Shown here piece by piece: positions 1 through 7,282 of a stretch of DNA of 26,078 bases; the first letter of the stretch is position 1, and every line of letters begins with the position of its first letter. This stretch comes from Candidatus Puniceispirillum sp. (GTDB taxonomy: Bacteria > Pseudomonadota > Alphaproteobacteria > Puniceispirillales > Puniceispirillaceae), in contig JADHLR010000006.1 of assembly GCA_016780525.1 (NCBI GenBank), positions 1 through 26,078 of the forward strand, read 5' to 3'. The position numbers were made by a program, and so were the translations under genes. The notes below the pieces were generated by a model. The model was not told the DNA's origin and searched no databases. It was given only the letters and a program-made list of their open reading frames with translations.

Positions 1-381
1 ATCACGGCGCTGCAACAGGGGGCTGATTTTGCAGAGCTTGCAAAAGAAAAATCAACCGGCCCAAGCGGGCCGAATGGCGGTACGCTCGGCACATTCGGGC
101 GTGGGCAGATGGTGCCGGCGTTTGAAACAGCCGCCTTTAATTTGGCGGCCGGATCTGTCTCAGACAGCCCGGTACAAACACAGTTTGGCTGGCATGTGAT
201 CAAGGTCGAGAGCAAAGAAATTGCGCCGGCGCCTGATCTGCAGGACATGCGCGCACAATTGGCGAATAATCTGTCAACGCAGACACTGAGCCGCATTCTT
301 GAAGAATTACGCGCCCGTCAGGACATCCAGTTGCGTAGCTTTGCCGATATACGCACTGACGCCATGAACGCTGCCCAGTAA
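1..381 (+). CDS. Parvulin-type peptidyl-prolyl cis-trans isomerase, C-terminal part (gene starts before the window)
   Basis: The frame is open from base 1 and ends at TAA 379-381, giving the last 126 residues. The visible part is the second half of a rotamase (PpiC/parvulin) domain: GADFAELAKEKS, then GPNGGTLGTFGRGQMVPAFE, then a TQFGWHVIKV block that closes the domain, followed by a helical tail of about 45 residues with no second domain. Parvulins catalyse cis-trans isomerisation at Xaa-Pro bonds; alphaproteobacterial members in this position are usually exported folding factors of the PrsA/SurA kind. The signal peptide cannot be checked because the 5' end is missing. argJ follows after 23 bases on the same strand, so they are probably co-transcribed. 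Family assignment is firm; export and exact subfamily are inference. Confidence 0.93.
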   Translation: MTALQQGADFAELAKEKSTGPSGPNGGTLGTFGRGQMVPAFETAAFNLAAGSVSDSPVQTQFGWHVIKVESKEIAPAPDLQDMRAQLANNLSTQTLSRILEELRARQDIQLRSFADIRTDAMNAAQ

Positions 382-404
382 ATTTTTGTCGTAGCGGGGT
401 TGTT

Positions 405-1631
405 ATGCATAAACGCTCTCCTTTGGCGCCCGATAGTTTCCCGCACTTGCCTGCGATTGACGGCCTCGGTCTGGCGGTGGCGGCGAGTGGGGCAAAATAT
501 AAAGGGCGTGATGATTTATTGCTGATGACGCTCTGTTCATCGGCAAATGTGGCCGGTGTGTTCACCCGGTCTGACACCGCCGCCGCGCCTGTTCAATGGT
601 GCCGTGATCGCATTATTTCCGGCACCGCCCGGGCGATTTTGACGAATGCTGGCAATGCCAATGCCTTTACCGGACAGCATGGACGGAACAGCGTATTGCA
701 GACGGCCACGGCGCTGGGCGCGGTGCTTGATTGTGCCGCCGAGGACATCTTGCTGGCGTCAACCGGGGTGATTGGCGAGCCGCTTGATACGACGATATTA
801 ACGCCGCATTTCCCGCAGCTTGCTGCCAATGATACGGCCAGTTGGGAACAGGCCGCCGCGGCCATTTTGACAACCGACACCTTTGCCAAAGGTGCGCATG
901 CCCAATGTGACATTGACGGTATTCCGGTGACCATTTGTGGCATCGCCAAAGGATCTGGCATGGTCGCCCCGAACATGGCGACGATGCTGGCCTATGTCGC
1001 CACTGATGCGGCACTGCCGGCGGCACTGTTACAGCAGATATTGTCCAGCAGCGCCGACCAGAGCTTTAACGCCATTACCGTTGACAGCGATACATCAACA
1101 AATGATAGCGTGTTTTTGATCGCCACTGGCCGCGCCAAACATCGCCCGGTGACCAGCCCGGATGATCCGCGACTGGCTGGTTTTCGTGACGCGCTGGCGC
1201 AATTGATGGTGGATCTGGCAACGCAGATTGTGCGTGACGGCGAAGGCGCCAGCAAATTCATCACCATTACCGTCACTGGCGCGGCAACAGATCATGCGGC
1301 GCGTCAGATCGGTCTGGCGATTGCCAATTCACCGCTGGTGAAAACAGCCATCGCCGGCGAAGATGCAAATTGGGGCCGCATCGTCATGGCCATCGGCAAA
1401 TCTGGTTTCAATATTGATCAAAACGCCATTTGCATAGAGATTGGCGGCTTTGCGGTTGCCGCTGATGGTATGCGTGTTGCCGATTATGATGAAGCCCCGA
1501 TTGCCGCGCATATGCAAACAGCATCGATCGATATCGCGGTTGCTGTTGGGCAGGGGCTCGGCACCGCACGCGTTTATACATGTGATCTGACGCATGGCTA
1601 TATCTCGATCAATGCCGACTATCGCAGCTAA
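405..1631 (+). CDS. argJ: Bifunctional glutamate N-acetyltransferase / ornithine acetyltransferase ArgJ
   Basis: 408 residues, the full family length. ArgJ recycles the acetyl group from N-acetylornithine to glutamate in arginine synthesis; bifunctional members also use acetyl-CoA. The protein is made as a precursor that cuts itself between Ala and Thr, and the diagnostic motif is present as GMVAPNMATML with the scissile pair A192-T193; T193 becomes the nucleophile of the beta chain. Other family blocks are LTNAGNANAFTG (residues 79-90), STGVIGEPL near 119-127, and DGEGASKFI and GEDANWGRI in the C-terminal half. The ATG at 405 is kept because it gives the usual N-terminus (SPLAPDSFPHLPAIDGL). 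The mutT start lies 4 bases after the stop. Whether it is truly bifunctional cannot be told from sequence alone. Confidence 0.97.
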   Translation: MHKRSPLAPDSFPHLPAIDGLGLAVAASGAKYKGRDDLLLMTLCSSANVAGVFTRSDTAAAPVQWCRDRIISGTARAILTNAGNANAFTGQHGRNSVLQTATALGAVLDCAAEDILLASTGVIGEPLDTTILTPHFPQLAANDTASWEQAAAAILTTDTFAKGAHAQCDIDGIPVTICGIAKGSGMVAPNMATMLAYVATDAALPAALLQQILSSSADQSFNAITVDSDTSTNDSVFLIATGRAKHRPVTSPDDPRLAGFRDALAQLMVDLATQIVRDGEGASKFITITVTGAATDHAARQIGLAIANSPLVKTAIAGEDANWGRIVMAIGKSGFNIDQNAICIEIGGFAVAADGMRVADYDEAPIAAHMQTASIDIAVAVGQGLGTARVYTCDLTHGYISINADYRS

Positions 1632-1635
1632 GCCG

Positions 1636-2085
1636 ATGACAGCCGCAACAGATGCCGGCCTGCCGGTGACAAAGATGGTTCTGGTCAGCGCTGTTGCCCT
1701 CATCGACCGCGATGGCCGGGTATTGCTGGCGCAGCGTCCGGAAGGCAAAGCCATGGCCGGGCTATGGGAATTTCCGGGCGGCAAGATTGAATCCGGCGAA
1801 ACGCCCGAAGCGGCGCTGATCCGCGAGCTGCATGAAGAATTGGGAATTGACACAGCCGCATCCTGTCTCGCCCCGCTCAGCTTTGCCAGCCATAGCTATG
1901 CCGCCACCCAGACTCATCCGGCATTTCACCTTTTGATGATGCTTTATGTTTGCAGGCGCTGGCAGGGTCGCCCGCAGCCGGTTGAAGGCGGCCAGCTAAA
2001 ATGGGTGCGTCCACAGCAGCTGCGCGATTATCCGATGCCGGCTGCCGACATCCCGCTGATCGCCGCGTTGCAGGATTTACTGTGA
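1636..2085 (+). CDS. mutT: MutT-type Nudix hydrolase (8-oxo-dGTP diphosphatase)
   Basis: 149 residues. A complete Nudix box G-x5-E-x7-RE-U-x-EE-x-G-U is visible as GKIESGETPEAALIRELHEE followed by LGI, preceded by the MutT-like strand LVSAVALIDRDGRVLLAQRP and by GLWEFPGG, which is typical of 8-oxo-dGTP-cleaving MutT. Such enzymes remove oxidised dGTP from the nucleotide pool and prevent A:T to C:G transversions. The reading frame extends upstream into argJ (possible start at 1594), but ATG 1636, four bases after the argJ stop, gives the expected N-terminus and fits translational coupling. A third candidate is ATG 1675. The stop lies one base before the 3' end of the convergent methyltransferase gene. 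Substrate is inferred from family resemblance. Confidence 0.93.
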   Translation: MTAATDAGLPVTKMVLVSAVALIDRDGRVLLAQRPEGKAMAGLWEFPGGKIESGETPEAALIRELHEELGIDTAASCLAPLSFASHSYAATQTHPAFHLLMMLYVCRRWQGRPQPVEGGQLKWVRPQQLRDYPMPAADIPLIAALQDLL

Positions 2086-2086
2086 G

Positions 2087-3037
2087 CTAAACCCCGGTTT
2101 CCGGGTCTTTTTCATCACTCTCAAGAACTGTTGCCAGCCGCTGCGTGGCAGATCCCGGGCGCAGCGGTTTTTGCTGGCTTTCATGCGGTGCCCATCCGGT
2201 CACAGTGACAATCTCAAAACTGGCCGGAATCTGTCCATCAGCCTGACCAAAGCGCTGTTGATAAATTTCGGCAGCGCGATAAAAAACATCTCGCCTTGTC
2301 GGTGTTTTGAGGCGCGCCAGCAGGGCGTTTTGTTCCCCCATACCGCGCAAATCTGCCATCAGTTTGAACATATGCGGATAATGTACCGTCAGCCGGTCAC
2401 TATCGGCCACCGGCAAAGCCAGCCCGGCGCGGCCCAATAGCCCGCCAATATCACGAATGTCAGCCATTGGCGCACAACGCGGACTCAGCCCGCCGGTTAT
2501 GTCCTGTTCGGCTTCCGCCAGCACCTGTCGCAGCTCGATCAGACTGTTGCCGCCAAGCAGGCTCATTAACAACAACCCATCTGGTTTCAGCAAGCGACGC
2601 GCCTGCATCATCAGCCCGGGCAAATCATCTACCCAATGCAGCGACAGGCAGGAAAATACCGCATCAAAACTTTCTGCCTTATAGGGCAAGTGATCAAGCG
2701 CATGTACAATGCCCGACCCATGACCCGACCCATAATTGGCAGCGGCGAGGGCAAATCCAACCGCCGGATCTGCCTGTATCATATGACCGATTTTACCCGA
2801 GCCAGCCGAATCTTGGCCAGACTCTTGGGAAAAATGTTGGGCAAGAAGCCGGGCCAAACGCCCATCATGCGCACCAAGATCCAGACATAAATCGAAATCG
2901 CGGCGGATCAGTTCCAGCCGATCTGCCAAACGCGCCGCCGCCGCATCTTTAAGAAAGGCAAAATCGGCATAATCGCGACTGGCCCGCTGGCGATGCTGGC
3001 GGATTAACTGCTGATCAAATAAAAGCGGAACTGTCAT
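2087..3037 (-). CDS. SAM-dependent methyltransferase-fold protein, NDUFAF5/BioC-like
   Basis: 316 residues from ATG 3037. The N-terminus (LFDQQLIRQHRQRA, then DFAFLKDAAAARLADRLELI) and the Rossmann motif I, FDLCLDLGAHDGRLA at residues 48-62, are the pattern of the NDUFAF5 branch of class I methyltransferases; SFDAVFSCLSLHWVDDLPG is the post-motif block. The human relative NDUFAF5 hydroxylates an arginine of complex I subunit NDUFS7 and is needed for complex I assembly; bacterial members are often labelled BioC, which methylates malonyl-ACP in biotin synthesis. The lack of biotin genes nearby favours the complex I role, but this is inference. The frame runs to 3100, with other ATGs at 3046 and 3049, but that extension (GYFFACGFICLLYMM) is not family-like. 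Its 3' end abuts mutT; its promoter must lie in the spacer shared with comF. Confidence 0.85.
   Translation of the reverse strand: MTVPLLFDQQLIRQHRQRASRDYADFAFLKDAAAARLADRLELIRRDFDLCLDLGAHDGRLARLLAQHFSQESGQDSAGSGKIGHMIQADPAVGFALAAANYGSGHGSGIVHALDHLPYKAESFDAVFSCLSLHWVDDLPGLMMQARRLLKPDGLLLMSLLGGNSLIELRQVLAEAEQDITGGLSPRCAPMADIRDIGGLLGRAGLALPVADSDRLTVHYPHMFKLMADLRGMGEQNALLARLKTPTRRDVFYRAAEIYQQRFGQADGQIPASFEIVTVTGWAPHESQQKPLRPGSATQRLATVLESDEKDPETGV
2093..2113 (+). terminator. Putative Rho-independent terminator of the argJ-mutT operon
   Basis: CCCGG (2093-2097), loop TTT, CCGGG (2101-2105), then a T-rich tail TCTTTTTC, eight bases after the mutT stop. The stem is short (5 G/C pairs) but tight. 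It lies inside the last codons of the convergent methyltransferase gene, so the sequence also encodes protein on the other strand. On the minus strand there is no U-tract at the right side, so it would act only for mutT. Structure is seen; function is inferred. Confidence 0.45.
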
Positions 3038-3125
3038 GCCGGTCATCATGTAAAGCAGACAGATAAAACCGCAAGCGAAAAAATACCCGCAAGACGGCAC
3101 CTGCCAAACATTTCTGTATTTAATG

Positions 3126-3196
3126 GCATTTTTATATTTCCGGGCATTTTTATATTTCCAAGCATTTTTCTATTCAAGGCATTTTACCATTTATTT
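3126..3196. repeat. Short tandem array, about 18-bp unit, four copies
   Basis: GCATT begins copies at 3126, 3144, 3162 and 3179, so periods are 18, 18 and 17. Copies 1 and 2 (GCATTTTTATATTTCC plus two bases) differ only in the last two bases; copies 3 and 4 are diverged. The array is AT-rich and lies in the spacer between the divergent methyltransferase and comF genes, where their promoters must also be. No protein-coding role is apparent. Confidence 0.8.
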
Positions 3197-3253
3197 ACCG
3201 CCAACGGGTTAGAGTGCGGTCGGGAATTATAGCCGCCAGCGGAAATTTTGCTC

Positions 3254-3976
3254 ATGTCACTTGCCGGCACAATGCGCTATTTCATCGGGCTGGCAACGGA
3301 TCAACTGTTGCCACATCAATGTCTGTTATGCGGCAGATTTTGCTTTGACCGGGGTGTCTGCGCCTCCTGCTGGGATGGCGCCTGGCCAATCAGCGCCCCG
3401 TTATGTCACCGCTGTGGCCGGCCATTGGCGCATGCCTTGCCCGATCATTTGTGTGGACAGTGCTGGCTGGCACCACCGCCGCTTGCGGCAATTCGGGCTG
3501 GCTTTGTCTATAATGATTTTTCTCGTGCGCTGATTTTACCATTCAAACATGGTGATGCGTTGCATCTGACGCCGGTTTTGGGACGGTTTGTCACACGTCA
3601 TTTTAACGCGATGAATGACCCCGGCAGTCTGGTAATTCCGATCCCCTTGCATCGCCGCCGCTATCTGCTGCGCCGATATAACCAATCTGCCGAGCTGGCG
3701 CGCTGGCTGGCAGCGACAGACACATTCGCGCCAAATATGCTGCAACGCCGCCACCATAATAAAAGTCAGGCCGGGCTAAGCCGCCTACGGCGCAAAAATA
3801 ATGTCGCTGGCATTTTCAGTGTGCCGCATAAATACCGCGACATATTATCCGGCAGACCGGTGATTCTGGTTGATGATGTCATGGCAAGCGGTGCCACATT
3901 GGCAGCCGCCGCGCGTTGTCTGCTGGCAGCGGGAAGCGGCCCGGTCAAGGGTCTTGTGGTGGCGCGTGTTTTGTAG
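3254..3976 (+). CDS. comF: ComF family phosphoribosyltransferase-like protein
   Basis: 240 residues. The N-terminal part is the double zinc-finger of ComF/GntX proteins, with Cys pairs at 23/26, 36/39, 51/54 and 67/70. The C-terminal part is a type I phosphoribosyltransferase fold with the PRPP-binding signature VILVDDVMASGAT at 203-215 and the family block IPIPLHRRRYLLRRYNQS before it. In naturally transformable bacteria ComF is a cytoplasmic protein needed for uptake or processing of single-stranded DNA; in alphaproteobacteria without known competence its role is unclear. ATG 3254 is preceded by GGAA about nine bases upstream; a TTG at 3248 is possible but less likely. It heads the plus-strand group comF, grxC, nitrilase, though 165 bases separate it from grxC. 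Confidence 0.93.
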   Translation: MSLAGTMRYFIGLATDQLLPHQCLLCGRFCFDRGVCASCWDGAWPISAPLCHRCGRPLAHALPDHLCGQCWLAPPPLAAIRAGFVYNDFSRALILPFKHGDALHLTPVLGRFVTRHFNAMNDPGSLVIPIPLHRRRYLLRRYNQSAELARWLAATDTFAPNMLQRRHHNKSQAGLSRLRRKNNVAGIFSVPHKYRDILSGRPVILVDDVMASGATLAAAARCLLAAGSGPVKGLVVARVL

Positions 3977-3997
3977 CCGCTTACACAAATGTACCCG

Positions 3998-4045
3998 GGG
4001 ATAATTGTAAACAGGGATAATTGTAAACAGGGATGATTGTCCGCA
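3998..4045. repeat. Short tandem array, 16-bp unit, three copies
   Basis: GGGATAATTGTAAACA occurs perfectly at 3998-4013 and 4014-4029, followed by a diverged third copy at 4030-4045 (GGGATGATTGTCCGCA). It sits in the 165-base spacer between comF and grxC. The spacer carries no other clear element; I see no convincing promoter in it, although grxC may need one. Confidence 0.85.
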
Positions 4046-4141
4046 GGCAAACAGTTTGGTAAGACTGAACACAGCGCCTGTCGATGCCGGGCGGCCTTGT
4101 TCAGATATCGTCACCCCACAGCAAATCGCCCGAAGGAAATT

Positions 4142-4405
4142 ATGGCCAAAGTCGAGATTTATACCTCTATTATGTGTCCCTATTGCAGCCGCGCGCTGGC
4201 ACTGTTGCGGGCCAAAAATATTGCCTTTGAGCAGATCGATGTATCGATGAGCAGTGATTTGCGACAGGCCATGCGGAGCCGCGCAGCTGGCCGTACATCA
4301 GTGCCGCAGATTTTTATTGATGATGAACATATCGGCGGTTGTGACGAACTGATGGCGCTCGAATCGGCCGGCCATCTTGACGCTCTTTTGCGGGGGCAGA
4401 GCTGA
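4142..4405 (+). CDS. grxC: Glutaredoxin 3 (dithiol, CPYC type)
   Basis: 87 residues, the normal length for a bacterial glutaredoxin. The dithiol active site CPYC is at residues 12-15, and the glutathione-binding blocks TSVPQIFID (cis-Pro) and GGCDEL follow. Glutaredoxins reduce disulfides and glutathionylated proteins in the cytoplasm with glutathione as electron donor and can serve ribonucleotide reductase. The frame is open upstream to 4037, but ATG 4142 is chosen because AAGGAA lies just before it and because MAKVEIYT is the standard N-terminus. The next gene starts one base after the stop, so the two are translationally coupled. Confidence 0.96.
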   Translation: MAKVEIYTSIMCPYCSRALALLRAKNIAFEQIDVSMSSDLRQAMRSRAAGRTSVPQIFIDDEHIGGCDELMALESAGHLDALLRGQS

Positions 4406-4406
4406 T

Positions 4407-5240
4407 ATGAGCCTGACAGTTGCCGCCCTGCAATATTGTGCCAGCGATGATGCCGCCGCCACGCTCGCCCATATCGAACCGCTGATCAGCAAAGCGGCAA
4501 AAACCGCAAAGCTGATATGTCTTCCCGAGGCCGCCAGTTTTCTGGCGGCAAGCCGCAGCCAGTTGCAGGCGCGTGCCGAATGGGAAGATAACAGCCACAG
4601 TCAGCAAAAGCTGGCAGATCTGGCGCGGCATCATGCTGTCTGGTTGCTTGCCGGATCATTATTCCTGCGTCGGCGTAGCGACAATCAGCTGGTCAATCGC
4701 AGCCTGCTGTTTAACCCGGCCGGGCAGATCACCGCCAGCTACGATAAAATCCACATGTTTGATGCCAATGTCGGTGATGGACAGACCTATTGCGAGTCTG
4801 ACAGCTTTGCCGCTGGCACAACACCGGTGATTGCCGCGATTGAGGGTCTGCAGCTTGGCATGAGCATCTGCTATGATCTGCGCTTTCCGCATCTGTATCG
4901 GCAATTGGCGCTGGATGGCGCGCAAATTTTGGCTGTGCCAGCGGCTTTTACCAAGGTCAGCGGCGCGGCGCACTGGCATATATTGCTGCGGGCACGCGCC
5001 ATTGAAACCGGCTGTTATGTGATTGCGCCAGCCCAATGCGGCACGCATAGCGATGGCCGCCAAACTTATGGTCATGCGATGATTATCAGCCCCTGGGGCG
5101 AGATTTTATGCGAGGCCGATGACGGCGATGCGGTGATCACGGCACAGCTTGATATAGCGAAAATTACCGCCGCGCGCCGCGCCATTCCGTCGCTGAATAG
5201 CAACGCCATTATCGGCGCCACCAGATCGGCCAGCGGTTAA
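4407..5240 (+). CDS. Carbon-nitrogen hydrolase, Nit1/deaminated-glutathione amidase type
   Basis: 277 residues. The nitrilase-superfamily catalytic triad is visible: E41 in CLPEAA, K114 in YDKIHMFD, and C155 in SICYDLRFPHLYR. The YDKIHMFD and CYDLRFP versions of these motifs are those of the Nit1/Nit2 branch, whose best understood job is hydrolysing deaminated glutathione made by transaminase side reactions. Position directly after glutaredoxin 3, with one base between, fits a link to glutathione chemistry, but that is an inference from context; omega-amidase activity is the main alternative. It converges with accA, leaving 24 bases and no hairpin between the stops. Confidence 0.92.
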   Translation: MSLTVAALQYCASDDAAATLAHIEPLISKAAKTAKLICLPEAASFLAASRSQLQARAEWEDNSHSQQKLADLARHHAVWLLAGSLFLRRRSDNQLVNRSLLFNPAGQITASYDKIHMFDANVGDGQTYCESDSFAAGTTPVIAAIEGLQLGMSICYDLRFPHLYRQLALDGAQILAVPAAFTKVSGAAHWHILLRARAIETGCYVIAPAQCGTHSDGRQTYGHAMIISPWGEILCEADDGDAVITAQLDIAKITAARRAIPSLNSNAIIGATRSASG

Positions 5241-5264
5241 CCGGGAAACGGCATCATCTGGCAA

Positions 5265-6221
5265 TCAGGCCAGACCGCTATCACCAATGGTCAGATATTT
5301 ATTATGCCGATCCGCAATCAGCGCGGCGGCGTCCATGCCAGCCATTGACTGAAGCTGTGCTTCAAAACTGTCGCCAAGCGCATCTATCGCGGCATTCGGA
5401 TCACGGTGCGCACCGCCAAGCGGTTCAGTAACGACAGCGTCAACAACACCCAGTTTTTTCATCCAGTCAGAGGTGATCCGACCAGCCTCGGCGGCGGCTT
5501 GTGCATGTTCAGCACTGCGCCATAAAATCGACGCGCATCCTTCGGGTGAAATCACACAATAGACAGCATGTTCAAACATCACCACGCGGTTACCGGTGGC
5601 CAGCGCAATGGCACCACCCGAGCCGCCCTCGCCGATAATGGCGGCGACCATTGGCGTTGGCAGATTCAAACAACCACGAATGGCACTGGCAATGGCTTCA
5701 GCCTGACCACGTTCTTCGGCGCCGCGCCCGGGATAGGCACCGGCGGTATCGACAAAGCTAAGCACCGGCAGGCCAAATCGTCCGGCCAGATCCATCAATC
5801 TGCTGGCTTTGCGATAGCCTTCGGGCCGGGCCATGCCAAAGTTGCGTTTCACACGTTCTTCGGTGCTGTTGCCTTTTTCCGTTCCCATGACCATCACTGG
5901 CTGGCCACGAAACCGCGCCATACCAGCAATCACCGCATGATCTTCGGCATAGTTGCGGTCGCCCGACAGCGGGGTAAAATCGGTCAGCAGCCGATCAAAA
6001 ATAGCGCTTACCTTTGGCCGGTCAGGGTGCCGCGCGACCTGCACTTTTTCCCACGCCCCCAGCTTTTCATAAGTTTGTTTCAACTCGCGTTCGATGCGGG
6101 TTTGCAACTTGCCGATCTCATCAGCGATATTAATGCTGCCATCGGTGCTCATATGGCGCAATTCTTCAACCTTGCCCTCAAGGCTGGCGATTGGCTTTTC
6201 AAAATCAAGAAAATGTCTCAT
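5265..6221 (-). CDS. accA: Acetyl-CoA carboxylase carboxyltransferase subunit alpha
   Basis: 318 residues. AccA pairs with AccD to transfer the carboxyl group from biotin to acetyl-CoA, making malonyl-CoA for fatty acid synthesis. The N-terminus (LDFEKPIASLEGKVEEL) and the oxyanion-hole region GEGGSGGAIALATGNRV, followed by VYCVISPEGCASILWR, are typical. ATG 6221 is chosen over an upstream in-frame start at 6254 because MRHFLDFEKPI is the family N-terminus and an AAAGAG Shine-Dalgarno lies seven bases before it. That ribosome-binding site is itself inside the first unit of a 14-bp tandem array. xerD lies upstream in the same direction, 107 bases away. Confidence 0.97.
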   Translation of the reverse strand: MRHFLDFEKPIASLEGKVEELRHMSTDGSINIADEIGKLQTRIERELKQTYEKLGAWEKVQVARHPDRPKVSAIFDRLLTDFTPLSGDRNYAEDHAVIAGMARFRGQPVMVMGTEKGNSTEERVKRNFGMARPEGYRKASRLMDLAGRFGLPVLSFVDTAGAYPGRGAEERGQAEAIASAIRGCLNLPTPMVAAIIGEGGSGGAIALATGNRVVMFEHAVYCVISPEGCASILWRSAEHAQAAAEAGRITSDWMKKLGVVDAVVTEPLGGAHRDPNAAIDALGDSFEAQLQSMAGMDAAALIADRHNKYLTIGDSGLA

Positions 6222-6304
6222 GGCAACTCTTTCAGGGCAACTATCTATGGGCAACTATCTATTAGTAACTATCTATTAATAAATATTTCGGGGCAAATAT
6301 TTCA
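6221..6304. repeat. Short tandem array, 14-bp unit, six copies
   Basis: Six consecutive 14-base units fill 84 bases: TGGCAACTCTTTCA, GGGCAACTATCTAT twice in perfect copy (6235-6248 and 6249-6262), TAGTAACTATCTAT, TAATAAATATTTCG and GGGCAAATATTTCA. The array fills most of the xerD-accA spacer and includes the accA ribosome-binding site, so it is part of the accA leader. The decay pattern suggests repeated slippage followed by drift. Confidence 0.88.
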
Positions 6305-6328
6305 CCGCGTTGTAGGGCCGACATCAGT

Positions 6329-7282
6329 TTACCGGTCTTGGCGCTTACTGGCAAGCGGGTGCGCATCGGCCACCAGACCGGCCAGCCGCTCGGGACGGCT
6401 GGCTGTGTAAATCTGTGTTGTTGATATATCAGCATGACCCAGCATGGTTTGCAGGCTGCGCAAATCCGCCCCACGGTTCAGCATATGTGTGGCAAAAGAA
6501 TGGCGGAGCTTGTGCGGCGTCACCCGCTGCGGGTTAATCTTTGCCTTGCTGGCGATCAGCTTTAACAGCTGGGCAAATTGATGCCGGCTCATTGCCCCGC
6601 CATCAGCCGTTGATTTATCATCTGGAAACATGAAATCGGATAACAGATAGGCCGCTGTCGCATCGCGCAGATTTAACCAGTCAGCAGCCGCTCTTTTGGC
6701 CGCCATGCCAAGCGGCACAAGCCGTTCGCGCCCGCCCTTACCAACGACCAACACACTGTCCGGGTCACGGCGGAATTGGGCAACCTGCAAATTGACAAGT
6801 TCGGATACGCGCAACCCGGTGGCATAGAGAATTTCCAGCATCGCCACAGCACGTAACGACAGCGCCGCTGGCTGCATGGCCTCAGCAGCGGCCAGCAATT
6901 TTACCACCTCATCCTCGCTCAGACTTTGTGGCAACGGGGTTGGCAAAGATGGATTGTCAATCCAACGACAGGGATTATCAGCGCGGATCTGATCTTCCAC
7001 CGCCCAGCTCATAAACTGGCGCAACGCGCTAAGCCGGCGGGCGACAGATCTGGCGGATAGGCCACGCTGATGCCAGAGCGCGATCACCCGCCGCAAATCA
7101 TCTGCTGTGCAATCTGCCAGCGAAATTGTCTCTGTAGCTAACAGCGCGCTGGTATCAGCAAGATCGCGCTGGTACGCCGCCAATGTATTTGCCGATGCGG
7201 CGCGCATAGCCGAAATGGCGTCAAGAAACAGACTGATCAGCGGATCAGTGCGCCGCTGCGTGGGGTCAGCTTGCGGTGCCAT
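6329..7282 (-). CDS. xerD: Tyrosine recombinase XerD
   Basis: 317 residues. The N-terminal SAM-like DNA-binding domain covers about residues 14-100 and the catalytic domain about 115-300. All catalytic residues are visible: R158 (ATGLRVSEL), K182 (GKGGRERLVPLG), H257 and R260 (HKLRHSFATHML), H283 (LGHADISTTQ) and the nucleophile Y292. XerD with XerC resolves chromosome dimers at dif and acts with FtsK at the septum. The ATG at 7282 lies inside the last codons of the upstream exported-protein gene (17-base overlap), so translation is probably coupled. XerD rather than XerC is chosen from ISTTQIYT and the accA/aroK neighbourhood; this is likely but not certain without the other paralogue. Confidence 0.93.
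   Translation of the reverse strand: MAPQADPTQRRTDPLISLFLDAISAMRAASANTLAAYQRDLADTSALLATETISLADCTADDLRRVIALWHQRGLSARSVARRLSALRQFMSWAVEDQIRADNPCRWIDNPSLPTPLPQSLSEDEVVKLLAAAEAMQPAALSLRAVAMLEILYATGLRVSELVNLQVAQFRRDPDSVLVVGKGGRERLVPLGMAAKRAAADWLNLRDATAAYLLSDFMFPDDKSTADGGAMSRHQFAQLLKLIASKAKINPQRVTPHKLRHSFATHMLNRGADLRSLQTMLGHADISTTQIYTASRPERLAGLVADAHPLASKRQDR

Noticed and set aside
5568..6410. Long plus-strand open frame (280 codons) opposite accA
   Set aside because: It is the antisense shadow of accA, which has full family motifs; the frame also runs through the tandem array.
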